Positions 1 through 7,657 of a stretch of 64,000 nt of DNA are shown here, in pieces. The notes beneath the pieces were generated by a model. That model saw only the letters and a program-made list of their open reading frames with translations, had not been told where the DNA came from and ran no database searches. The stretch is from the NCBI RefSeq assembly GCF_000716545.1, contig NZ_JNWZ01000018.1:1-64000 (forward strand), in the 5' to 3' direction. Each line of letters begins with the position of its first letter. Positions within the stretch are counted from its first letter, which is position 1. The stretch comes from Kitasatospora phosalacinea. GTDB lineage: Bacteria; Actinomycetota; Actinomycetes; Streptomycetales; Streptomycetaceae. The position numbers were made by a program, and so were the translations under genes.

Positions 1-99
1 TACGCGGGCCAGAGCGTCACGGTGAAGTTCAACGCGGTCGAGGACTCCTCGCTGCAGACCTCCTTCGTGATCGACGACACCGCCGTCCAGACCGGCTGA
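1..99 (+). CDS. C-terminal end of a secreted protein (partial)
   Basis: The reading frame is open from the first base and stops with TGA at 97-99, leaving the last 32 residues of a protein that begins outside the window. The visible piece alternates hydrophobic and polar residues and contains [14 protein letters not shown], a beta-rich tail of the kind found at the end of exported actinobacterial peptidases and other secreted proteins. The catalytic part is not visible, so the function cannot be assigned. A secreted peptidase is only a guess. Confidence 0.5.
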   Translation, partial: YAGQSVTVKFNAVEDSSLQTSFVIDDTAVQTG

Positions 100-100
100 A

Positions 101-132
101 CCCGGTGATCCGGTGACCCGGTGATCCGGTGG
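101..132. repeat. 16-bp tandem duplication
   Basis: Two adjacent copies of cccggtgatccggtga/g lie at 101-116 and 117-132 and differ only in the last base. They sit immediately after the stop codon of the partial gene. No function is evident; replication slippage would explain them. Confidence 0.7.
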
Positions 133-204
133 GGCCCGGCGGAGGCACCAGACCGCCGCCGGACCCGCCGGACCTCGGTCACGGGAGGGCGACCGCGGGC
201 GGGA

Positions 205-831
205 TCAGGCGGTCGGCGCGGCGCGGTGGAGGTTGCGGAGGGCGTTCTCCACGAAGCGGGCCGCCAGGTGCTGGGCGGCGCCCAGGTCGGTGCCGGTGTC
301 GATGGCGTGCTCGCAGACCTGGCGGGCCACACCGACGCAGGCGGCGGCGAGCAGGTCGGCCCGGGGCCCGAAGTCGGGTCCGAAGGCGTCCTGCCGGCGC
401 CTGATGAGCGCGGTGAGCTGTTCGGTCACGTCGTTGACGACCTCCCTGCGCAGGGCCGCGGTCCGGTCGCCGGTCTCGTCGCCCCGGAAGAGCAGGCCGA
501 ACCCCTCGGCCCGCTCCGCCGCGAAGCGGAAGAGCGGCTCCATGCCGACCTCGGTCAGCTCGCGGAGGGGGAGCCGGTCGCCCCGTTCGTAGGCGTCGGC
601 GACCGACCTGCGGAACGCCTCCGCCTCGCGCTGGACGACGCGGAGGTAGATCTGCTCCTTGGTGCCGAGCCGGGCGTAGAGGGTCGGCTTGGTTGTCCCG
701 GCCCGGTGCGCGATGTCCGCGATCTGCGCGGAGGTGTACCCCTCGGCGTGGAAGACGCGGAGCGCCGCGTCGAGGAGGTGGTCCTCCTCGAAGCGGCGGC
801 CGCTGAGACTGGTGGCTGGTTGCGCGGACAC
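205..831 (-). CDS. TetR-family transcriptional regulator
   Basis: This is a 208-residue protein of normal TetR length. Residues about 17-62 form the DNA-binding helix-turn-helix, with the typical run TSAQIADIAHRAGTTKPTLY followed by the F/Y-x-x-K-E-like segment GTKEQIYL. The remaining alpha-helical part is the ligand and dimer domain, and its ligand cannot be read from sequence. I chose the GTG at 831 because a TACAAT -10 box lies six bases upstream, which would put the transcription start on the GTG itself (leaderless mRNA). A 22-bp inverted repeat just upstream of the -10 box suggests autorepression. The next gene on the same strand starts at 2737 and encodes an acyl-CoA dehydrogenase, a common type of target for lipid-sensing TetR proteins, but that link is inference. 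Confidence 0.88.
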   Translation of the reverse strand: MSAQPATSLSGRRFEEDHLLDAALRVFHAEGYTSAQIADIAHRAGTTKPTLYARLGTKEQIYLRVVQREAEAFRRSVADAYERGDRLPLRELTEVGMEPLFRFAAERAEGFGLLFRGDETGDRTAALRREVVNDVTEQLTALIRRRQDAFGPDFGPRADLLAAACVGVARQVCEHAIDTGTDLGAAQHLAARFVENALRNLHRAAPTA

Positions 832-837
832 CGGCTC

Positions 838-865
838 ATTGTACGAACGCGGGTGTCCCCGTTCG
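838..865 (-). promoter_or_regulatory. TetR-gene promoter -10 box and inverted-repeat operator
   Basis: On the minus strand TACAAT (838-843) is a consensus -10 box six bases before the GTG start. Directly upstream, CGAACG (844-849) and CGTTCG (860-865) form an inverted repeat with further inner pairing (GGG 851-853, CCC 857-859). This lies where a TetR operator would block RNA polymerase. No good -35 box is seen. Confidence 0.5.
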
Positions 866-940
866 GGGCGAAGCGGAGGCCCCGCCCGCTTCGGGCCCCG
901 GATCCGCCGCCACCGTGGGCGGGCGGCGGTGCGCGGGTGG

Positions 941-2737
941 TCAGAACCAGTCGGGGCGGGTGTCGGCCGCCGTACGGTCGAGGGCGTCCAGCAGGTCGAA
1001 CTGCGGCCCGGTACGGGGGAGTTCGACGCGGAAGAAGTAGCGGGCGGCCTGCCGCTTGCCCTGGTGGAAGCCGTCCCCGCCCTCGGGCAGGGCGAGGAAC
1101 TGCTCCAGCCAGATCCAGGCCAGCACCACGTGCCCGACCGCCTCCAGGTAGACGGAGGCGTTGGCCAGCGCCGTGTCCGGGTCGCCGCCCGCCCACAGCG
1201 CGGCGGTGGTCCGCTCGACGCGGGCGGCGGCCGCGGCCAACCCGGCGCCCAGCGCCCCGGCTTCACCGCCGGCGTCGGTGGCGCGCCGGACGGTGGCGCC
1301 GATCGTCTCCAGCAGCAGCCGCAGGCCCGCGCCGCCGCCCATGACGACCTTGCGGCCGAGCAGGTCGAGGCCCTGGATGCCGTGGGTGCCCTCGTGGATG
1401 GGGTTGAGCCGGTTGTCGCGGTAGAACTGCTCGACGTCGTACTCGCGGGTGTACCCGTAGCCGCCGTGGACCTGGATGGCGAGGTCGTTGGCGGCCAGGC
1501 ACCACTGCGAGGGCCAGCTCTTGGCGATCGGGGTCAGCACGTCCAGCAGCAGCCGGGCCCGGGCCCGCCCGTCCGCGTCGGCGGCGGTGCGCTCCTCGTC
1601 CAGCAGGCGGCTGCAGTACAGGCTCAGCGCGAGGCCGCCCTCGACGTAGCTCTTCTGGGCCAGCAGCATCCGCCTGACGTCGGCGTGCTCGATGATCGGC
1701 ACCTGCGGGGCGGCGGCGTCCTTGCCGGTGGGCGGGCGCCCCTGGGGGCGGGTGCGGGCGTAGTCGAGGGCGTGCAGGTAGCCGGTGTAGCCGAGCGCGG
1801 CGGCGCCCAGGCCGACGCCGATCCGGGCCTCGTTCATCATGTGGAACATGTACGCCAGGCCGTGGTGCGGCTCGCCGACCAGGAAGCCGACCGCGCCCGG
1901 CGCGCCCGCCGGAGTGTGCCGTCCCTCGCCGAAGTTGAGCATCGTGTTGGTCGTGCCCCGGTACCCCATCTTGTGGTTGAGGCCCGCCAGCACCACGTCG
2001 TTGCGCTCGCCGAGCGAACCGTCCGGCGCCACCAGGTACTTGGGGACGACGAAGAGCGAGATGCCCTTCACGCCCGCCGGCCCGCCGGGGATCTTGGCGA
2101 GCACCAGGTGGACGATGTTCTCGCTCAGGTCGTGGTCGCCGCCGGAGATCCACATCTTGGTGCCGGTGATCCGGTACGTGCCGTCCGGCCGGGGCACCGC
2201 GCGGGTGGTGATGTCGGTCAGCGAGGAGCCCGCCTGCGGCTCGGAGAGGCACATGGTGCCGAAGAAGCGGCCCTCCACCATGGGCCGCACGTACGTGTCG
2301 ACCTGCTCCGCGCTGCCGTGCGCCAGCAGCAGGTTGGCGTTGGCCACCGTCAGGAACGGGTAGGCCGCGGTGCCGACGTTGGCCGCCTGGAACCAGGCCA
2401 TGCAGGCGTGGGCGACCACCTGCGGCAGCTGCTGCCCGCCCACCGAGTGGTCCATCGCCGCGCCGGCCAGCCCCGACCCGGCGAAGACCCGCAGCGCCTG
2501 CCCGACCTCCGGGATGACGTGCACCCGCTCGCCGTCGAAGGTCGGCTCCTGGGCGTCGTTCTTCTTGTTGTGCGGGGCGAAGTGCCGGGCCGCGATCTCC
2601 GCGCTGAGGTCGAGCACCGCGTCGATGGTGTCCCGGTCGTGCTCGGCGTAGCGCTCGCGCGCGGTCAGGGCGGTGACGTCCAGCCAGTCGTGGAGCAGGA
2701 AGTCCAGGTCGCGGCGGGACAGCAGGAGGGAGTCCAT
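941..2737 (-). CDS. Acyl-CoA dehydrogenase (long, FadE5-like form)
   Basis: This 598-residue flavoprotein belongs to the acyl-CoA dehydrogenase family and would perform alpha,beta-desaturation of acyl-CoA thioesters with FAD in the cytoplasm. The length (about 600 instead of 380-400) and the extra C-terminal helical region match the long actinobacterial class. Visible motifs are TGTKMWISGGDHD near residue 200 (middle beta domain signature), an RIGVGLGAAALG helix, and HEGTHGIQGLDLLGRKV near residue 450, where the Glu of HEGT is the likely catalytic base. ATG at 2737 is taken because a TTGACT-17-TAGGTT promoter lies about 120 bp upstream and the reading before it looks non-coding. Substrate chain length cannot be predicted. 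Confidence 0.88.
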   Translation of the reverse strand: MDSLLLSRRDLDFLLHDWLDVTALTARERYAEHDRDTIDAVLDLSAEIAARHFAPHNKKNDAQEPTFDGERVHVIPEVGQALRVFAGSGLAGAAMDHSVGGQQLPQVVAHACMAWFQAANVGTAAYPFLTVANANLLLAHGSAEQVDTYVRPMVEGRFFGTMCLSEPQAGSSLTDITTRAVPRPDGTYRITGTKMWISGGDHDLSENIVHLVLAKIPGGPAGVKGISLFVVPKYLVAPDGSLGERNDVVLAGLNHKMGYRGTTNTMLNFGEGRHTPAGAPGAVGFLVGEPHHGLAYMFHMMNEARIGVGLGAAALGYTGYLHALDYARTRPQGRPPTGKDAAAPQVPIIEHADVRRMLLAQKSYVEGGLALSLYCSRLLDEERTAADADGRARARLLLDVLTPIAKSWPSQWCLAANDLAIQVHGGYGYTREYDVEQFYRDNRLNPIHEGTHGIQGLDLLGRKVVMGGGAGLRLLLETIGATVRRATDAGGEAGALGAGLAAAAARVERTTAALWAGGDPDTALANASVYLEAVGHVVLAWIWLEQFLALPEGGDGFHQGKRQAARYFFRVELPRTGPQFDLLDALDRTAADTRPDWF

Positions 2738-2855
2738 GGCGGTGCGTCCAATCGGGCAGCTGGTCGTGGGGACGGTTCTCGGTTCCGTGCGGCACCCGCG
2801 CGGAGCGGCGCCGTGGCGGCTCACGCGCCGTCGCCGCACCGGTTGACTCGTGAGT

Positions 2856-2884
2856 AACCTAGGCTCGCCTTTACCTTGAGTCAA
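2856..2884 (-). promoter_or_regulatory. Promoter of the acyl-CoA dehydrogenase gene
   Basis: On the minus strand TTGACT (2879-2884) and TAGGTT (2856-2861) are separated by 17 bp, a good housekeeping-sigma promoter reading toward the ATG at 2737. The spacer and -10 box include a TAGGCTCGCCT half-match to actinobacterial iron boxes, noted separately as weak. Confidence 0.6.
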
Positions 2885-2954
2885 GATCCTCGGGGGCCGA
2901 CGGAGGGCGTCCGCCCGGGCGGACGCCGGGCTTCCCCGACAGCCGGCTGACCAG

Positions 2955-2979
2955 GCCCCGCCCCGTGGGCGGGCGGGGC
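2955..2979 (-). terminator. Hairpin downstream of the kinase gene
   Basis: GCCCCGCCC (2955-2963) pairs perfectly with GGGCGGGGC (2971-2979) around a 7-base loop, 25 bases past the kinase stop codon. There is no U-tract, as is usual for terminators in high-GC actinobacteria. Confidence 0.5.
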
Positions 2980-3003
2980 GGCGGTCCGAAGGGGCTCAGA
3001 AGC

Positions 3004-4698
3004 TCAGAGCACCTTGAGGCACAGCGTCACGGTGCCGTGGAGGGCCTGGACCGAGCTCGTGCCGCACTCGTCGCCCTGGTGGGGGCCGAGGATCCGGAAG
3101 ATCTGCACGCGGTACTCGTCGCCGGGGGTGTCGGAGTCGGAGCAGTTCCAGCCGTCCAGCAAGTGGATGGTGTCCAGCTTGCCCTCGCCGTCGCCGAGGA
3201 CGCAGTCGCCGGCGCGGAACTGGCGGTCGAGGCACAGGGTGATGTCGGGAGGGCCGCCTTCGTGGACCCAGTCCGCGCTGCCCCCGTTGGGAGGGCCCGG
3301 GCACTCGGTGCCGGTGGGCACCACCTTGGTGACTCGGTAGTACGCGTTCCACGCGTCGCAGGGCACCAAGTCCGGCTTGAAGGTGTCGTTCGGCTGGCCG
3401 AGACCGAAGTCGCTCGGGTCTCCGTCCCCTACGTGGAAGCAGTCGCCCTCCCGTACCGCCGCGAACGCCTGGCCGACGGCGTTCGGAGTGGGGCTGGGGG
3501 TGGGACTGGGGCTGGGCGGGGGACTGGGTGTGGGGGTGGAGCTGGGACTGGGACTGGGGGTGGGGCTCGGGGTGGGGGTGGGGGTGGGCGTGGCGGGAGA
3601 GCTTGCCGTGGCGTCGGCCTGCGGGTGGGAGAAGGAGGGCAGGCCGGTGAAGGCGAAGGCGGTGAGCAGGCCGAGGACGAGGACGGCGCACGCGACGCCG
3701 ATCCGTGCCCGGCCGGAGCCGAACCGCCTCCGTGGTGGGGACGGTCGGTCGGGACGGCCGTCGCCGGGACCGGAACCGGGATCGGGGGGTGTCGCCGGTG
3801 ACGGGGCGGTCAGGGTCTGCACCTGGCGCTCGGCGATCATCGTCGTGACCGGCTCGGGGAGCCAGTGGACGGTCGTCCGGGCGGGGTCGGTCAACTCCCC
3901 GAGGACGTCGGCCACTTCGGGGCGGTCCCCGGGGCTCTTGGCCAGGCAGCGGCGCACCAGGCCCGTCAGGTGGGAGGGCAGGCCGGCCAGGTCGGGTTCG
4001 TCGTGGACGACGCGGTAGACGATCGCTTCGGCCGGGCCGGTGCCGAACGGACTGCGGCCGGTGGCGGCGAACGCCAGGACGAGTCCGAGGGAGAACACGT
4101 CGCTGGGCGGGCCGATCTCGTGGCCCCGGGCCTGTTCCGGGGACATGAACGCCGGGGTGCCGACCACGACGCGGGAGGCGGTGGCGGAGGTGCCGTCCAG
4201 CGCGCGGGTGATGCCGAAGTCGATGACACGGGGACCGTCGGCGGCCAGGATCACGTTGGAGGGCTTGAGGTCCCGGTGCACCAGGTTGCAGGCGTGGATC
4301 GCACGGAGCCCTTCGGCCAGTCCCGCCCCCAGCACGGCGATCCCCTCCGCGGGCAGCGGGCCGTGCGTCTCGACGGCCTGGTGCAGGGACGGGCCGGGTA
4401 CGTAGGCGGTGACCAGCCACGGTGGGTCGGCGTCCGGGTCGGCCTCGACCACCTGGGCGGTGTAGAACCCGCCGACCCGGCGGGCCGCCTCGACCTCCGT
4501 GGCGAACCGACGCCGGAACCCGGGATCGTCGGCCAGCTCGGGCCGCACCAGCTTGACCGCGACCGGGCGGCCGCCGGGCGAGCGCCCCAGGAACACCTGC
4601 CCCATCCCGCCGCCGCCCAGCCGACCCTCCAGCCGGAAACCGCCCACCGCGTGCGGATCCCCCTGCCGCAGCGGCTTCGGCCAGACCGGGGAGTTCAT
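3004..4698 (-). CDS. Membrane-anchored Ser/Thr protein kinase (Hanks type)
   Basis: The product is 564 residues. Residues about 18-280 form a complete eukaryotic-like kinase: glycine loop GRLGGGGMGQVF, lysine in VAVKLVRPE, catalytic HRDLKPSN, VIDFGI (DFG) and GTPAFMSPEQARG in the activation segment with nearby Ser/Thr residues for autophosphorylation. A hydrophobic segment near residue 335 (IGVACAVLVLGLLTAFAF) is the single membrane span. It is followed outside the cell by a Thr/Ser-Pro tract (about 365-405) and a roughly 155-residue cysteine-rich sensor domain with about eight Cys that probably pair as disulfides. The architecture is that of PknB-class sensors, but there are no PASTA repeats, so the ligand is unknown. 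No partner gene is adjacent. Confidence 0.92.
   Translation of the reverse strand: MNSPVWPKPLRQGDPHAVGGFRLEGRLGGGGMGQVFLGRSPGGRPVAVKLVRPELADDPGFRRRFATEVEAARRVGGFYTAQVVEADPDADPPWLVTAYVPGPSLHQAVETHGPLPAEGIAVLGAGLAEGLRAIHACNLVHRDLKPSNVILAADGPRVIDFGITRALDGTSATASRVVVGTPAFMSPEQARGHEIGPPSDVFSLGLVLAFAATGRSPFGTGPAEAIVYRVVHDEPDLAGLPSHLTGLVRRCLAKSPGDRPEVADVLGELTDPARTTVHWLPEPVTTMIAERQVQTLTAPSPATPPDPGSGPGDGRPDRPSPPRRRFGSGRARIGVACAVLVLGLLTAFAFTGLPSFSHPQADATASSPATPTPTPTPSPTPSPSPSSTPTPSPPPSPSPTPSPTPNAVGQAFAAVREGDCFHVGDGDPSDFGLGQPNDTFKPDLVPCDAWNAYYRVTKVVPTGTECPGPPNGGSADWVHEGGPPDITLCLDRQFRAGDCVLGDGEGKLDTIHLLDGWNCSDSDTPGDEYRVQIFRILGPHQGDECGTSSVQALHGTVTLCLKVL
3487..3595. repeat. G/T-rich minisatellite encoding a Thr/Ser-Pro linker
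   Basis: About 110 bp of short GGGGCTGGGGGTG-type units encode alternating Pro and Thr/Ser in the kinase stalk. The plus strand is almost purely G and T, so this stretch is prone to length change and could form G-quadruplexes. Confidence 0.75.
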
Positions 4699-5021
4699 CG
4701 CACCCCCGCACTCGTGTCCCGGGCGCCGTGGCCGTGGCCGGTCCGGCCGAATCCCGCGGAACCGGTCGGGTCGGCCGTGTGATCATTCGAGCTGGACATG
4801 CTGCCTCCCCTGCGGACACCCTGCCGAGCGGGATTTTACGCAACTCCCGCTGTAACAGTCGCTCCTGATGCGCGATCAGGAACACGCGCGGCGCCACGAG
4901 CGCGATCGGCAGGCCGCCCGCCCGGTCCGCGCCACCGTCCGGTCCCAGCAACCCGGCGGCGTCCCCGTCACCGAGGCGTGCCGTCCACCGGGCGGCGATC
5001 CGGTGGCCGAGCTCCTCTCTC
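4699..5021. other. Intergenic stretch between the kinase and BtrH-like genes
   Basis: These 323 bp show no convincing gene. The kinase promoter should lie here. A TAAAAT hexamer on the minus strand (4833-4838) could be its -10 box, without a clear -35 partner. The right side contains short inverted repeats but no obvious terminator for the BtrH-like gene. Confidence 0.45.
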
Positions 5022-6023
5022 TCACTTCGGGGTCTCGCTCCCCAGGCGGCGCAGGGCCTGCATGGCCTCGCGCTCCATCCGGGAGAGATCGTCGAGGACC
5101 GATCCGGCCTGGACGAGGCACCGCGCGTCGCCCGATTCGCCGGCCTTCTCGATCAGTGCCGCTACTTCCGTCCACAGGAGGGCGGCCTCGGTGTACAGCG
5201 CGTGGCCGGTGCGCAGGTGGCTGCTGTCGAGCAGCTCGGTGCATTCGGCGAGGAAGTCGCGGTAGAGGTTGCGGAACAGGGCGCCACCGGTGCCGGCCCG
5301 CTCCATCAGCAGGGCGGCCCGGGGCAGGTCGCGTCGCGGGTCGTCGGTGCGCCGGAGCCAGGTGCGCACCAGCTTGCCGGCCTTGGCGATGCCGCGGTAA
5401 CCGAGGTTGGCGATGGGCGGGTCGAGGAAGGCGTCGGCGCAGGAGGTGATGGCGGGGACGACGAGTCCGGGGAGGGCGGGCGGGTTGCGCGGGACGGTGA
5501 GGGTGAAGGACCGGTGCCTGGCGGTCATCGGGCCGGTCGCGGCCCTGGCCCGGGCGAGACCGGTCAGGCTGGTGGAGACGGCTCCGCCTTGCTGGTCGGT
5601 GTCCACCAGGTGGGCCCGGTGGTCGTCGTAGCCGTACACGGCGACGACGTGGCCGCCGAAGTGGACCTTCGAATCGAAGTAGTCCAGGTGGTAGCTGTCG
5701 AGCTGGAGCCCGACGGGGCGGCCGGCGTCGAGGGAGGCCGCCACGTCCTCCCACGCCCTGCGCGGGGAGGTGGTCTCCCGGACCAGGAGTTCCAGCCCGA
5801 GCGCGGTGGCCAGGTTGCGGGTCAGGTCGAAGGGCTTGACCCGTCCCCCGAGGAAGGGGAAGTCCAGGTTCTTGCCGTCCCAGTAGACGAAGGACAGGCC
5901 CGAGCCGAGGCCGAACAGCAGGGGCTCGGACAGGTCGAGCCCCTGGTGCCGCAACAGCACCCCCAGGGTCGACGTCTCGCAGTGCCGGGTGCCGCGGGCG
6001 TCGATGTCCACCACCGTGCTCAT
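5022..6023 (-). CDS. BtrH-like papain-fold protein
   Basis: The product is 333 residues. The N-terminal half resembles the BtrH domain (butirosin pathway acyltransferase; papain-like fold) and the C-terminal half looks like the helical domain usually joined to it (DUF4872 type). The putative catalytic Cys is residue 15 in TRHCETSTL, with a His in FGGHVVAVYGYDD and an Asp in AHLVDTD. BtrH transfers an acyl group from a carrier protein to an amine; other members are uncharacterised. The ATG overlaps the stop of the MerR gene by four bases (6020-6023), so the two proteins are translationally coupled and probably work together, perhaps as sensor and effector of one small molecule. No carrier protein gene is nearby, so acyl transfer is not certain. 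Confidence 0.7.
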   Translation of the reverse strand: MSTVVDIDARGTRHCETSTLGVLLRHQGLDLSEPLLFGLGSGLSFVYWDGKNLDFPFLGGRVKPFDLTRNLATALGLELLVRETTSPRRAWEDVAASLDAGRPVGLQLDSYHLDYFDSKVHFGGHVVAVYGYDDHRAHLVDTDQQGGAVSTSLTGLARARAATGPMTARHRSFTLTVPRNPPALPGLVVPAITSCADAFLDPPIANLGYRGIAKAGKLVRTWLRRTDDPRRDLPRAALLMERAGTGGALFRNLYRDFLAECTELLDSSHLRTGHALYTEAALLWTEVAALIEKAGESGDARCLVQAGSVLDDLSRMEREAMQALRRLGSETPK

Positions 6024-6826
6024 GTCGTGGCCTCCTGGACGGGGACGACCAGACGGGTCGTCAGCTCTCCTGGCGGTGCTTGCGCCGGTCCGACGAGGTA
6101 CGCCTCGCGGACGGGTGCCCGCGGGCGCAGACCGCGCTCGTGGACGGCGGCGAAGAGCGCGTGGTAGGCCAGGGGGAGTTGCCCGTAGGGCCCGACGTGC
6201 ACGGTCTCGGCGACGAGTCCGCCGGGCAGCACCTCGAACTCCAGGCCGGGCACGCCTTCCCCCCGCGGAGTCTGCGCTCCGACGGCGATCTCCGTCCGCT
6301 CCTCCAGATCCAGCGGGTACAGCCCCCACAGCGGCGGCTCCCACGCGGTTCCCGTCCTGCCGAGCGCGGGCAGCAGCCGACCTGCGCACTCCTCGAACCC
6401 GGCGCCGATCCCCGCAGGGGTGCAGACCGTCCGCACCACCGCCAGCCGCCGCTCCGGCTCCCTGCCCAGCGTCACCTCGTAGCCGGGCAGGCCGTCCGTC
6501 GCCAGCCGCTCCAGCAGCTCCAGCCGGGCCCGGTCCCGGCTGATCCGCTCGGCCAGCCGGTCCCGCTCGGCCCGCAGGATCGCCGCCCTGCTCCCGGGCC
6601 CGGCGGCCAGTGCCCGGGCGATCACGGCCAGGGGGAGGTCCATCTCGCGCAGCAGGGCGATGGTCAGGGCGTCACGCACCTGCTCGGGCGCGTAGTAGCG
6701 GTAGCCGGAACCGGCGTCCACGCGGACGGGGACCAGCAGCCCCGAGTCGTCGTAGTGCCGTAGCTGCTTCACGCTGAGGCGACAGAGGCGGGCGAAGCGC
6801 CCGATGGTGAGGAGTTCGTCTCGCAC
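6020..6826 (-). CDS. MerR-family regulator with GyrI-like effector domain
   Basis: The product is 268 residues. Residues 1-70 are a MerR winged helix (LLTIGRFARLCRLSVKQLRHYDDSGLL, then GYRYYAPEQV), residues about 75-115 a dimerising coiled coil, and residues about 120-268 a GyrI-like (BmrR-type) ligand domain with VHVGPYGQLP. Such proteins sense bulky hydrophobic or cationic compounds and activate transcription by untwisting a long-spaced promoter. The GTG at 6826 was chosen because a perfect 10-bp inverted repeat of MerR type lies 12 bp upstream. That would place the transcription start at or next to the GTG, giving a leaderless message. The gene is co-transcribed with the BtrH-like gene (ATGA overlap). 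Confidence 0.85.
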   Translation of the reverse strand: MRDELLTIGRFARLCRLSVKQLRHYDDSGLLVPVRVDAGSGYRYYAPEQVRDALTIALLREMDLPLAVIARALAAGPGSRAAILRAERDRLAERISRDRARLELLERLATDGLPGYEVTLGREPERRLAVVRTVCTPAGIGAGFEECAGRLLPALGRTGTAWEPPLWGLYPLDLEERTEIAVGAQTPRGEGVPGLEFEVLPGGLVAETVHVGPYGQLPLAYHALFAAVHERGLRPRAPVREAYLVGPAQAPPGELTTRLVVPVQEATT

Positions 6827-6837
6827 GCCCTCATGGT

Positions 6838-6862
6838 GGACCCTCCCCCCGTGGGAGGGTCC
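6838..6862 (-). promoter_or_regulatory. MerR-type operator/promoter
   Basis: GGACCCTCCC (6838-6847) and GGGAGGGTCC (6853-6862) form a perfect 10-bp inverted repeat around CCCGT. The ACCCTCCC/GGGAGGGT arms are close to operators of drug-sensing MerR proteins such as those of the TipAL and BmrR groups. On the minus strand TGGACC and CCACCA lie near the -35 and -10 positions, about 19 bp apart, as expected for MerR activation. Confidence 0.65.
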
Positions 6863-7036
6863 AGCGCCGAGCCGCCCGGCCGGCACGAGGACGTCCTTCT
6901 CCGAACGCCCCTCGGTCCGCTCCGTCTCGACGGAGTCCTGACGGCTTCTCGACGGCTTCTCGGCGTCCGGGTGCGGGACGGCCCCGGCGGCGGGGGAGTC
7001 GACACGGCGGCACACGAGCGGAGGAAGGCGGTTCCC

Positions 7037-7078
7037 GTGGCCGATCGCGGTTCCCGGCAGGGAACCGCGATCGGCCAC
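7037..7078. terminator. Perfect 19-bp hairpin
   Basis: Bases 7037-7055 pair without mismatch with 7060-7078 around the 4-base loop GGCA. The arms contain GATCGCGGTTCCC and its complement. It does not follow directly on any recognised gene; it could be a bidirectional terminator or an attenuator-like structure left from a lost gene. Confidence 0.55.
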
Positions 7079-7657
7079 CCAGGCCGGATTCCGTACGGCG
7101 GGGGGCCCGGCCTCAGGGGGGGAGTCGGCCGGGCCCTCGTCCGCCGCACCCGACGCGTGCCCCGCGAGCGAGCCTTCATGCCTCGCGGTGCGGGGCGACT
7201 TCCCCTCCTCGCCCCGCCCGGCCTCCTCGGCCGGCGGTGCCCGGCGCCGCTTCCCCCGCCCGCCCATCCGCCGCCGGCGGCCGGGGGCGCACGGTGCCTC
7301 CGGCCGCGCGCCCGCCGAACGCCCTTGCCGGGTGGGCGAGTTCGGACGTTCCTGCCGCCTCCCCCGCTCGGCCGCACGTCGGCCCGACACCCCCGTCGGC
7401 GCGATCCGGCCCGGGGACTACGACGGGAAGCGGAGCGCAGGGCGCGGCCGGACGCGCGCGGGCGTACACGCAAAATCCACAAACGGCGGTGGTGATTCCG
7501 TGCGCCCCTGGTGGTCGGCGCGGCGCCGAACCGACGATGGCTCGCAGCCCTGACGGACCGTCACCAAACGGTGCGTCCCGGGCCGGCCGGGGCCCGCCCG
7601 GCCTCCCCGCGCCCCGCCCGCCGACCGGCGGGCCGGGCACCTCCCGGAAGGACGTCC

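Larger units (their letters stand above)
6827..7657. other. 831-bp region without a supported gene
   Basis: Apart from the MerR operator at the left and a very long perfect hairpin at 7037-7078, I see no coding stretch with credible codon use. Long open frames on both strands here are arginine- and proline-rich, as expected from chance in GC-rich DNA. The protease promoter should lie in the right part; the A-rich acgcaaaatccac near 7467 may contain a -10 box, but this is weak. Confidence 0.5.

Noticed and set aside
121..1344. Long open frame on the plus strand opposite the TetR and acyl-CoA dehydrogenase genes
   Set aside because: Its sequence is the arginine/glycine/proline-rich antisense of real genes with strong family motifs on the other strand.
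3487..3595. CRISPR-like or regulatory repeat
   Set aside because: The repeats are short, irregular and in frame with a Thr/Ser-Pro linker of the kinase. They are a coding minisatellite.
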